DNA from: Pirellulales bacterium
GTDB taxonomy: Bacteria; Planctomycetota; Planctomycetia; Pirellulales; Thermoguttaceae
DNA length: 64,000 nucleotides
Assembly (NCBI GenBank): GCA_016936015.1
Contig: JAFGPV010000146.1
Location: 121,612 to 185,611, forward strand
Direction of reading: 5' to 3'
This document shows, one piece after another, positions 28,401-35,820 of the stretch. The position numbers and the translations under genes are program-made. Below the pieces are notes generated by a model. The model was not told the DNA's origin, made no database searches, and worked only from the letters and a program-made list of their open reading frames with translations. Within the stretch, counting starts at the first letter, position 1, and each line of letters begins with the position of its first letter.

Positions 28401-28619
28401 GCGACAGACGGCCCGGCAGTCGCCCTGCTGCAAACGGCAATCGCCCCGCAGCCACCAGACGTCGTACACCCCCTCCTTCCACCGGCTGGCCTCCGCCGCC
28501 GAAACCGAAATCGCCGCCTTCCGATCCGGCTCGGGAAACTCCACCTCGGCGTTTGCCCGGGTGGCTGTCTGAATAATGAAGATGATGGCAAGAAAGACGG
28601 AAAGGATTTTCCATTTCAA
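25473..28619 (-). CDS. lptD: LPS-assembly protein LptD-like outer membrane protein
   Basis: A very large beta-barrel protein of 1048 residues. The chosen start is a TTG at 28619 giving MKWKILSVFLAIIFIIQ, a clean signal peptide ending at TRANAEVEF; the open frame reaches 28979 but that part is all repeat DNA. The N-terminal periplasmic part contains OstA-like beta repeats (VIWTNKNLDLTG, LEGNIVFRQGARVIFADRMYYD, DTFITSSRLGKPTYRLQMGD). The long C-terminal half has alternating aromatic strands (RFRLFWHHRQLLGENWQL, YLGFRYIDGPV) and ends with a short tail at SVLE. LptD inserts lipopolysaccharide into the outer leaflet. A repeat at 28241-28275 adds SPHPGPLPKGEGT in frame near residue 115-127. It is followed closely by dgkA. 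Confidence 0.85.
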   Translation of the reverse strand: MKWKILSVFLAIIFIIQTATRANAEVEFPEPDRKAAISVSAAEASRWKEGVYDVWWLRGDCRLQQGDCRAVCREAVLWINPADGMDNPESKVIAYFEGDVIFEKQHVSKDGPHNSPHPGPLPKGEGTLRGSPTLRLTDQAFLERFVTYGGVQMNVPRIVGPPEAEPAIYRRGMQQRQSSAPDALRRTDVRAAQYAEPIPTPTPELYGPLVPVAPPAAPPAGGMPGQAPGRRVRVFPRGDVATQWKWFPDPNGPQAVVVIDSGVNVVVEGVSLEVGGMPLQGTVDLSADRVVIWTNKNLDLTGKRSENESLPLEFYLEGNIVFRQGARVIFADRMYYDARNHLLTVINAEMLTPAPEFDGLLRLRTNLLQQISPNRYVAEDTFITSSRLGKPTYRLQMGDIIFQQEDVPLLDPATGQQLTDPATNGPAFESQRYAEGKNSVLYMGSIPVFYWPYFRSRIDEPTYYLRRISARYDQIYGMQILTHWNGYELLGLRDPPRGTDLDVSLEYLGERGFGHGGSFPYARQDIFGIPGQAGGLLDYWGIRDYGRDNLGIGRSNLVPEKKYRFRLFWHHRQLLGENWQLTAEAGWISDRNFLQSYYLREWNDLKDETTDLELKHTQDNRVLSLAAGVRLNNFYTETEWLPRADHFWLGQPLLGDVFTWYERSGVGFGRFKPGNFPDNMYDRPFEYLPWNQNLAIGERLFTTQELDWPFQLGPVKIVPYALGQAAHWGEDINGDALNRLYWQAGMRASLPMWSVNPDAESDLLNVHGVAHKITFEAEFALADSNQDMTLLPLYDLLDDNSIIAARQRFIVSTFGGTIPPQFDERYYALRTGLGSWVTSPSPEVVDDLTVFRLGVLQRWQTKRGMPGNQHIIDWITLDTNISLFPDPNRDDFGEVPGLADYNFRWHVGDRLTLLSDGLFDFFDGGQKTFSVGGFLTRPPRGSLYLGFRYIDGPVQNRVLTTSYSYWMSPKWISTFGTSLDLGDEGNLGQFLGITRVGESFLVNVGFNVDPIHNNWGATFNVEPRFLTKGRLRYVGGGVIPPVGTSVLE
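28241..28275. repeat. CCCTCTCCCTTTGGGAGAGGG repeat inside lptD
   Basis: Palindromic core CCCTCTCCCTTTGGGAGAGG plus a one-sided GCCAGGGTGAGGG tail. Related copies are at 29681, 31364, 41097, 41181, 44115 and 46208. In lptD it is translated as part of an insert containing PHPGPLPKGEG. Confidence 0.85.
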
Positions 28620-29100
28620 ATTGCAAATTGCAAATTGCAAATTGTAAAATGAACGAATCCCATCGCGAGCCGGGCCGTCCTCGGCCCCGGCTGACGTGCC
28701 CTGTCTTTGCCCATCGGGGGCAAGGACGCCCCGACTCGCTGCCCACTGCCCATTGTCCACTGCCCACTGCCCACTGCCCACTGTCCACTTCCTACTACCC
28801 AATGCCCTCTCAAACCACCGACGCCGCCCCGCCGCCCAATTTGCAATTTGAAATTTGAAATTTGAAATTTGAAATTTCAGACTTCGGCGCAGGGTCTCTC
28901 CGCAGGCACAGCCCGGAGGACAGGCATTCCTGCCTGTCGCGTCCAAAAAGCCGGCGCCTCGGCGGCAGGTCAATCTCACACGCCGTTCTGTCAGCAGACG
29001 AACATCCTTGCCGGGGACTGTCCCGATTTTCGTTCAGCGAAAATGGGACTGTCCCCATTCCGAGCCGAGGCCAGCCTCGACCCGGATTATGTTGACATAA
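28620..29100. repeat. Cluster of five repeat families upstream of lptD and mod
   Basis: About 480 bases made largely of repeats: AAATTGC units at 28616-28645, GGGCCGTCCTCGGCCC at 28675-28690, CCCACTG heptamers at 28740-28795, GAAATTT units at 28843-28878, a half copy of the GGACAGGCATTCC palindrome at 28915-28938, and a GGGGACTGTCCC palindrome at 29013-29056. No gene is supported. From 29100 to 29411 the sequence is plain with no recognised element except the mod leader. Confidence 0.8.
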
Positions 29101-29411
29101 AATCCGTCGAGAAAAGTCGTTGCGCGAAAAGTCACCTTTTCAGGCGGGCGGGATTATACGAATCCCGCCCTCCCGAATCAAGGCGGTTTCCAGGGGAGAA
29201 AAAAAGACGCAACTCCTGTTGTAATAAATGGTTATATCCACGAAATCAGCCAATTCGCGTAAATCGCCATTCCTCTCAGTTGAGCGGACCAGACAATCCC
29301 AAACTCGGTGCCCGTCGAAAAAACTCCGCGTTTCCAGTAACATACCACTCAAAGGTCCATTCTTCTGAATATCAAGAGACTCCTTCTGTCGAAAACGAGG
29401 GGAAACCTCTC

Positions 29412-32054
29412 ATGGGCAAGAAAAAGACCCGCGGCAAACGGCCGATCGAGCAATACGAGCATGGAGACAAGACCCGGGTGAATAATCCGCCCGTGGGCCT
29501 GGTTACGCCGGCGACCGATCCCGATTCGCCGCGAAAGACCTACCAGTACGACCCGCACCTCGATCCGCAACTCGTGTGGGCGGGCAAGGCGGAACATACG
29601 AGTTTCGAGATCCCCACGGTCAGCCTTCACGTCCACGAGCGCATCGACCCGCGAACGATCATCCGGGCGGTCCAGAAACTCCCCTCTCCTTCCGGGAGAG
29701 GGGCCGGGGGTGAGGGCCTGCGGCAACGCTCCCTCTTTGAAGACCCCGAGGAAAACCCGCCGCTCCGCGAGGCTATCGAGTTCTACAAACACGCCCAAGG
29801 CTGGACGAACCGGCTCATCGCTGGCGACTCGCTTGTGGTCATGAACTCGCTGCTGGAGAAAGAAGGCCTGGCCGGCAAAGTGCAGATGGTTTATATCGAT
29901 CCACCCTACGGAATCAAGTACAGCTCGAATTTCCAACCCTTCGTAAACAAGCGGGATGTAAAGGATAAAAACGACCAGGATCTTACGCAAGAACCTGAAA
30001 TGATCCGAGCGTTTCGGGACACATGGGAACTGGGGGTACACTCATATCTGGCTTATTTGAGAGATCGTCTTGTTCTCACACGAAATCTTTTACATGAGAG
30101 CGGCTCCTGTTTTGTTCAGATTAGCGACGATAATTTGCACCATGTCCGTGAACTGATGGATGAGATTTTTGGATCGAAGAATTTTGTTTCAAATATCAAT
30201 TTTCAGTCGATGACGCCGCTTGAATCGGGTTACATTGAGAACGTTTATGACTACATCCTCTGGTATGCTCGCGACAAGTCTTGTATGAAGTATCGCAATC
30301 TTGTTATTAAAAAACCTCTTGATCCAGATGGTGAGTTTAAATTCATCGAAACAGGTCTTGGTGAATATCGAGAACTATCTGAAAAAGAGCGATTATCGAT
30401 CGAGGATCATCCACAAAAAGACAAAATTTTCAAAAGATCCGTGCTTGAATCATCCGGATTCACAACCAGTTGTACATTCCCTTTTGATTTCTTCGGACAT
30501 TCATTTATACCACGTGGCGGGAAAAGTTGGCGTACGAATCCGGAAGGCATGGAAACACTCAAGAGCAAAGGGCGTTTGTTTATTTTGGGCACAAAACTGT
30601 ACTACAAGTTATTCTACAATGATTTCCCTTACATGAGCATGACGAACAGTTGGGGGGATACTATGGCTGGGTTCGCAGAGACAAAGCGTTATGTCGTTCA
30701 AACCCATCCAAAGGTAATCCAACGTTGTATGCTAATGACTACAGATCCAGGTGATCTTGTATTTGATCCAACGTGTGGTTCTGGTACAACTGCTTACGTC
30801 GCAGAACAGTGGGGGCGACGATGGATTACTTGCGATACATCGCGAGTTTCAACCACAATTTCAAAGCAGCGTGTAATGACTGCTCTATTTCATTACTATA
30901 AACTCGCAAAATACGCTGATGGTGTTGGAAGTGGCTTCGAGTATAAAACCGTACCACATGTGACCTTAAAGTCAATAGCGAACAATGAACCTCCTTCCGA
31001 AGAATTGTTATATGACCAACCGGAAATTGATAAATCCAAAGCTCGGGTTGCTGGTCCATTCACCGTCGAAGCTGTTCCCGCCCCGGCGGTCCGGCCTGTT
31101 ACTGAGATTGTTGTCGAGTCGCAGCCGGTGGACCTTGAAGCCCAACCCGCATTGCCCGGCATCGGCTCATTGGAAGCCCAATCCAAACTTCAGTTCACCG
31201 AAAACGTCTCGGTTGCCCGATTCGGCGAGACGTTACGCCAACGTCAGTGGCGTGACGAATTGCTGGCGTGCGGCATCCGGGCCAAGGGCGGACAGCGGAT
31301 CGAGTTTGCCCGATTGGAGCCGATGGGCGGGACCCGGTGGCTGCAATGCGAAGGTGAGACCCGCCCTCACCCTGGCCCTCTCCCAAAGGGAGAGGGGACA
31401 GTGCATCGCGTTGTCGTTTCCTTCGGTTCGGAACATGCACCTTTGGAGCAGAGGCAGGTTGCAATGGCCTTGGACGAGGCCCAACAACTTCGCCCCACGC
31501 CGACCATGATCGTCTTTGCCACGTTCCAGTTCGATCCCGAGGCGGCCAAGGACATCGACGAAACCAAGTGGCCGGGCGTGACGCTGCTCAAGGTCCAAAT
31601 GAACACCGACCTTTTGACCGACGATCTTAAGAAGGCCCGATCCAGTAACGAATCGTATTGGCTGATGGGCCAGCCCGACGTGGAACTGCGGCAGGTGAAA
31701 AAAGGAGAGCACAAGGGCAAATACGAAGTCGAGATTCACGGTTTCGACTACTACAATCCACGGACCGGCGCCATCGAATCCGGCGACACGACGAAAATCG
31801 CCCTCTGGATGCTCGACACCGACTACGATGGCCGCAGCCTCTTCCCCCGCCAAGTCTTCTTCCCCATGGCCGGCCCCAAAGACGGCTGGGCCAGGCTGGC
31901 CAAGAACCTCAAGGCCGAGATTGACGAAGACCTGATCGAAGCCTACCGCGGTACCGTTTCCCTTCCCTTTGAACCCGGCGAGTTCAATCGAGTGGCGGTG
32001 AAAATTGTGGATGACCGCGGGATTGAGAGCCTGAAAATCGTGGAGGTTGGCTGA
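29412..32054 (+). CDS. Type III-like restriction-modification methyltransferase (Mod)
   Basis: An adenine N6 DNA methyltransferase of 880 residues from ATG 29412 (MGKKKTRGKRP); the frame is open to 28869 only through repeat DNA. It has the beta-class order: the catalytic DPPYGIKYSS near residue 165, VQISDDN, then FDPTCGSGTTAYVAEQW (AdoMet site) near 455. The C-terminal third is a type III Mod-like extension. The central part, about 29940-31060, is clearly AT-richer than both ends and covers the target-recognition region. Repeat-encoded peptides are embedded on both sides (LPSPSGRGAGGEG near 90-103, RPHPGPLPKGEGT near 650-663). The res gene begins one base after the stop, so the two form one operon. 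It should protect host DNA. Confidence 0.9.
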   Translation: MGKKKTRGKRPIEQYEHGDKTRVNNPPVGLVTPATDPDSPRKTYQYDPHLDPQLVWAGKAEHTSFEIPTVSLHVHERIDPRTIIRAVQKLPSPSGRGAGGEGLRQRSLFEDPEENPPLREAIEFYKHAQGWTNRLIAGDSLVVMNSLLEKEGLAGKVQMVYIDPPYGIKYSSNFQPFVNKRDVKDKNDQDLTQEPEMIRAFRDTWELGVHSYLAYLRDRLVLTRNLLHESGSCFVQISDDNLHHVRELMDEIFGSKNFVSNINFQSMTPLESGYIENVYDYILWYARDKSCMKYRNLVIKKPLDPDGEFKFIETGLGEYRELSEKERLSIEDHPQKDKIFKRSVLESSGFTTSCTFPFDFFGHSFIPRGGKSWRTNPEGMETLKSKGRLFILGTKLYYKLFYNDFPYMSMTNSWGDTMAGFAETKRYVVQTHPKVIQRCMLMTTDPGDLVFDPTCGSGTTAYVAEQWGRRWITCDTSRVSTTISKQRVMTALFHYYKLAKYADGVGSGFEYKTVPHVTLKSIANNEPPSEELLYDQPEIDKSKARVAGPFTVEAVPAPAVRPVTEIVVESQPVDLEAQPALPGIGSLEAQSKLQFTENVSVARFGETLRQRQWRDELLACGIRAKGGQRIEFARLEPMGGTRWLQCEGETRPHPGPLPKGEGTVHRVVVSFGSEHAPLEQRQVAMALDEAQQLRPTPTMIVFATFQFDPEAAKDIDETKWPGVTLLKVQMNTDLLTDDLKKARSSNESYWLMGQPDVELRQVKKGEHKGKYEVEIHGFDYYNPRTGAIESGDTTKIALWMLDTDYDGRSLFPRQVFFPMAGPKDGWARLAKNLKAEIDEDLIEAYRGTVSLPFEPGEFNRVAVKIVDDRGIESLKIVEVG
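29681..29716. repeat. CCCTCTCC palindromic repeat in mod, copy A
   Basis: CCCCTCTCCTTCCGGGAGAG core with a GCCGGGGGTGAGGG tail on the right, translated in frame. It is in inverted orientation to the copy at 31364-31398 in the same gene. Confidence 0.85.
31364..31398. repeat. CCCTCTCC palindromic repeat in mod, copy B
   Basis: CCCTCACCCTGGC tail on the left followed by the core CCTCTCCCAAAGGGAGAGG; inverted relative to copy A at 29681. The two copies bracket the AT-rich target-recognition part of mod. Confidence 0.85.
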
Positions 32055-32055
32055 T

Positions 32056-34872
32056 ATGGCACAGTATTCCATCAACCAACTCATCATCAACTCCCCTTAT
32101 GAGGAGCCCACCAGTTATTGGGCCTATCATCGGGCAACCCGGTTCTTCACAAAAAATGAAGGCCGCCGGCCGGCGGGGTATGTGACGGCAACGCCCGGCT
32201 CGAAGGCGTTTGATGATCCGGGCGTTTTCCGCGAGTTGCCGCTGGTCAACAAAATCCGCCCTCGGGTGAAAGCCTGGCGAGAGGGTGGGTATCTTGGAGT
32301 GACCGGCATCACCAAGCGGTTGCTGGAGCATTGGCGCGACCTGGAGGAGCGGGACTTCCGCCGGTTCTTTTTCTGCCAACTGGAAGCCATCGAGACGCTG
32401 ATCTGGCTGGCCGAGGCACCGCCGGCTGAAAAGCAAGGCATCGTCATTCCCGGCGACGGTGGACCGTTTACCCGGCTTTGCTCAAAGATGGCCACCGGCT
32501 CGGGCAAGACCATTGTGATGACGATGCTCATTGCCTGGCACGTGCTCAACAAAGTCACCTACCCACAGGATGCACGGTTTGCAAAAAACATCCTTGTCGT
32601 TGCACCGGGGCTGACCGTCCGCAACCGGCTTTCCGTTCTTGTGCCCGACAGCCCGGGTAATTATTACGACGAGTTCAACATCGTGCCGCCGGGGCTGGTA
32701 GATCAACTCCGCCAAGGCCGGGTGTTAGTCCGCAACTGGCACGCCCTGGGCTGGGATACCGAAGAGCAGATTGCCAAGCGGAAGAGCGTCGATAAACGCG
32801 GGGCCAAGAGCGACGAAGCCTATGTCCGTGAAGTGTTGGGGGAGATGGCTTCCGCCCGGAATATCCTGGTCATCAACGACGAAGCCCATCACGCCTGGCG
32901 GGTGCCGGTCGAATCGAAGGTCAAAGGCGTCAGCAAAGCCGACATCGAAGAGGCCACTAAGTGGATCGGTGCCCTGGACCGCATCCACCGCAGTCGGGGC
33001 ATCCTTACCTGCCACGACTTCAGTGCCACGCCGTTTGTCCCTTCAGGGAAAAAAAGCACGGAAGAAGCCTTGTTCGATTGGATCGTCAGCGACTTCGGGC
33101 TGAACGACGCGATTGAATCGGGCCTGGTCAAAACCCCCCGGGTGGTAATCCGCGACGATGGACAGTATGGGCCGGACTATAAGTCGCGTCTGTATCACAT
33201 CTATAACGACCCGGACGTGAAGGACGATTTGAACCGCAAGGCCGAGGAGCAAGAACCGCTGCCAGACTTGGTAACCAACGGCTACTACCTGTTAGGCAAG
33301 GATTGGCTGGAGACGGCAAAGAAATGGGAATCGGCCGGTCACAAAACACCGCCGGTGATGATTACCGTGGCCAACATCACCCACACGGCCGCCCGGGTGA
33401 AATACGCCTTCGACCGCGGCCGGATCCGCATCGACGAGTTGCGCAGCCCGGAGCGGACGCTGCATATCGACTCGAAAGTTTTGGATAAGGCCGAATCGCA
33501 AAGCGAAGCCGCCGAAATCAACGGTCAGAACGGCGAAGAAGAGAATGAAGAAGCCCCGGTCCCGATAAAAAAATTGACCAAGGATCAGCAGGCCGAGCGT
33601 TTGCGGCAAATGGTCGATACCGTGGGCCGATTCGGCGAACCCGGCGGGCCAATTCAGAACGTGATTTCCGTGGGAATGCTCTCCGAAGGCTGGGACGCAA
33701 AAACGGTCACCCACATCATGGGCTTGCGGGCGTTTTCGAGCCAATTGCTCTGCGAGCAGGTGGTCGGACGTGGATTACGACGCACTTCTTACGAGGTCAA
33801 CCGCGAGACCGGCCTGTTTGAGCCGGAATACGTCAACATCTTCGGTGTGCCGTTTACCTTCCTGCCGCACGAGGGAGGTGAAGGTCCGCCGCCACCGCCC
33901 CCTCCGCCGAAAACGCAAATCGAACCGGTTGCCGAAAAACGCCAATTCGAGATCACCTGGCCCAATGTGGTGCGGATCGACCATGCCTACACGCCGGTGC
34001 TGAAACTCGACTTGGAACATGTTTCGCCACTGCACATCGACGCCAGTCGAAACCAGACGTTGGCGGAATTGGCTCCCATTATCGAGGGCAAACCCGACGT
34101 TACCCGTTTGGCGGAAATCGATCTGACCGAATTGGGCCGCAAGTTCCGGATGCAGAAGATTGCCTTTGAAGCAGCCGCCGAAATCTTCGATCTGATGAAG
34201 CCTTCCTGGAAAGGCCAGCGAGAGTACTTGCTGGCACAAATTATTGGTCTGGTCGAAAAATTCCTGCGGTCAAACCGGCTCCAAATTTCACCGCCCCTGT
34301 TCTTTCAGAATGAACTACGCCGGCGAATCATACTTACGCTGAACATGACCCAGGTGGTCCAACATGTTTGGGAAGCAATCCGGCAGGAAAATACCGAAAA
34401 ACTCGTTCCTGTCTTTGATAGTCAGCGTCCCTTGCGTAGCACGGCAGACATGCGCCCCTGGTACACCGGCCGGCCGTGTGAATGGACCAAACGGTCGCAC
34501 ATCAACTTCTGTGTCTACGACAGCACTTGGGAGGCAAGTGAATCGTTCACCCTCGATCACGATTCCCATATTGACGCTTGGGTAAAAAATGACCACCTTG
34601 GTTATGAGATTCTCTACGTATACAAAGGCGTAGTCCGCAAATACCGTCCGGACTTCTTAATTCGTCTGACCAATGGCAAGATGCTTGTGCTGGAAGTCAA
34701 AGGTGAAGACAACCAGCAAAACGAGACCAAACGCCGGTTCCTGGACGAATGGTGCCAAGCAATCAATGAACAAGGCGGATTTGGTAATTGGATCTGGGAC
34801 GTATCCCGCCATCCGTCGGATATTAAAGATATTTTGTTAAAAAATGGCAACGAAAACAGGAATAACCCTTGA
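32056..34872 (+). CDS. Type III-like restriction endonuclease subunit (Res), helicase-nuclease
   Basis: A 938-residue DEAD/DEAH helicase with a C-terminal nuclease. ATG 32056 is preceded by GGAGG ten bases upstream; a TTG at 32047 is the alternative. Walker A is MATGSGKTIVM near residue 150, DEAH-type box INDEAHHAW near 275, SAT motif FSATPF near 322. Helicase domain 2 has SVGMLSEGWDAKTVTHI and QVVGRGLRR near 535-575. A charged Asn/Gln/Glu linker and a Pro run lie on either side of it. The C-terminal PD-(D/E)xK-type nuclease is visible as RPDFLIRL...LVLEVKG. With Mod it should cut unmodified foreign DNA after translocation. Related helicase-nucleases have been named BPTD_3080-type restriction endonucleases. 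Confidence 0.88.
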   Translation: MAQYSINQLIINSPYEEPTSYWAYHRATRFFTKNEGRRPAGYVTATPGSKAFDDPGVFRELPLVNKIRPRVKAWREGGYLGVTGITKRLLEHWRDLEERDFRRFFFCQLEAIETLIWLAEAPPAEKQGIVIPGDGGPFTRLCSKMATGSGKTIVMTMLIAWHVLNKVTYPQDARFAKNILVVAPGLTVRNRLSVLVPDSPGNYYDEFNIVPPGLVDQLRQGRVLVRNWHALGWDTEEQIAKRKSVDKRGAKSDEAYVREVLGEMASARNILVINDEAHHAWRVPVESKVKGVSKADIEEATKWIGALDRIHRSRGILTCHDFSATPFVPSGKKSTEEALFDWIVSDFGLNDAIESGLVKTPRVVIRDDGQYGPDYKSRLYHIYNDPDVKDDLNRKAEEQEPLPDLVTNGYYLLGKDWLETAKKWESAGHKTPPVMITVANITHTAARVKYAFDRGRIRIDELRSPERTLHIDSKVLDKAESQSEAAEINGQNGEEENEEAPVPIKKLTKDQQAERLRQMVDTVGRFGEPGGPIQNVISVGMLSEGWDAKTVTHIMGLRAFSSQLLCEQVVGRGLRRTSYEVNRETGLFEPEYVNIFGVPFTFLPHEGGEGPPPPPPPPKTQIEPVAEKRQFEITWPNVVRIDHAYTPVLKLDLEHVSPLHIDASRNQTLAELAPIIEGKPDVTRLAEIDLTELGRKFRMQKIAFEAAAEIFDLMKPSWKGQREYLLAQIIGLVEKFLRSNRLQISPPLFFQNELRRRIILTLNMTQVVQHVWEAIRQENTEKLVPVFDSQRPLRSTADMRPWYTGRPCEWTKRSHINFCVYDSTWEASESFTLDHDSHIDAWVKNDHLGYEILYVYKGVVRKYRPDFLIRLTNGKMLVLEVKGEDNQQNETKRRFLDEWCQAINEQGGFGNWIWDVSRHPSDIKDILLKNGNENRNNP

Positions 34873-35344
34873 TCTCCATCGTGACCGTCATGGACCATTC
34901 ACCCCTTGTCCTCCATCTCTCTATCCTCCCCCCGGCCAAAAATAGGGCTTGAATATAATATGAAAATATGTACACTATACTTTGCTTCCGTCCCAAACGC
35001 GGATGACCGCAGGCTCTTTGGAAATTCGTTGTGACAAACCACAGCCAACGGCTGACAACGACTTCCCTCGAACCGTCAGCCCAGACTTCCAAGTTTATCC
35101 AGACAGCCAACGCAACACCCCTCTTGTGATTGGTGCGAAGTTGCGCCGTTGCATGCCAAGTTTAAGTCAAGAAATACAAAGCACTTAATCCGCCTGGCCG
35201 ACGACGTAAGAAAACAACACATGACACATGCGTTGCACTCGATCAGAGAGATTCAATCGGTAGAGAAGGAGACCGTTATAGAAAAAATCACGTTTCCTGA
35301 CGCCGAAAATCGATCCTCGACATTCGACCAACGACCCTCGATAC
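34873..35344. other. Non-coding stretch after res
   Basis: About 470 bases without a supported gene. It contains one copy of the CGACATTCGACCAACGACCCTCGA type repeat at 35314-35342, and otherwise AT-richer unique sequence. Short open frames here lack codon character and recognisable motifs. Confidence 0.4.
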
Positions 35345-35677
35345 CTACGCCGCTTCGGCCGAGGTTTTGACTTCCGACCAGGTCCGTCGATATTGAAGGG
35401 CTTCGAGCAGTTCCGACAGGCTCAGGGTCTTGTTTTCCAGCTCCAGCGGGACTTCCATCCCTGGATCGCAGACCAGATCCACCGTGCCGTCCTCGCCGAT
35501 CAAGGAATCGAACTCGCGGAGCAAGCCGTCCTGGACGGCCTGCCGGACCAGGTGGCCGCGGGTCGCCGCGATCTCCCCGGCCTGATCGCCCAGACTGTCG
35601 GCCGCTCGTTTGGCCAGCGCGGGCAGATATTCACTCGGAATTTCGATCATTTTGGGCACATAGACTTTAATTTGCAT
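35345..35677 (-). CDS. Small hypothetical protein (antitoxin-like size)
   Basis: A 110-residue protein beginning MQIKVYVPKMIEIPSEYLP with GC-rich codon use like the host. It has an acidic C-terminal half (GEDGTVDLVCDPGMEVPLELENKTLS) and a helical start (YLPALAKRAADSLGDQAGEIAATRGHL). SD GGAGGAGG lies upstream of ATG 35677. No family was recognised. It stands alone between the restriction genes and the metX-metW fusion. The composition and codon position bias make a real gene likely. Confidence 0.6.
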   Translation of the reverse strand: MQIKVYVPKMIEIPSEYLPALAKRAADSLGDQAGEIAATRGHLVRQAVQDGLLREFDSLIGEDGTVDLVCDPGMEVPLELENKTLSLSELLEALQYRRTWSEVKTSAEAA

Positions 35678-35820
35678 CGGAACAGGCCTCCTCCTCCGTG
35701 AACCGTGCCGCCAATCTTCCCCCCAACATGGGGCAATCCGGCCGCGCAGAGCGTCGTTGCGGGCGCTGTGGTATTTATCGGCCGGAGGATTGAACGCAGT
35801 GCACCGTTTTTTACCCGTTT

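Noticed and set aside
28620..28979. N-terminal extension of lptD
   Set aside because: The frame is open but made of short tandem repeats. The signal peptide begins after it.
28869..29411. N-terminal extension of mod
   Set aside because: Runs through repeat DNA and lacks protein character; ATG 29412 with a conserved start fits better.
34982..35188. Short plus-strand frame after res
   Set aside because: No SD and no conserved motif; position in a non-coding stretch with a repeat.
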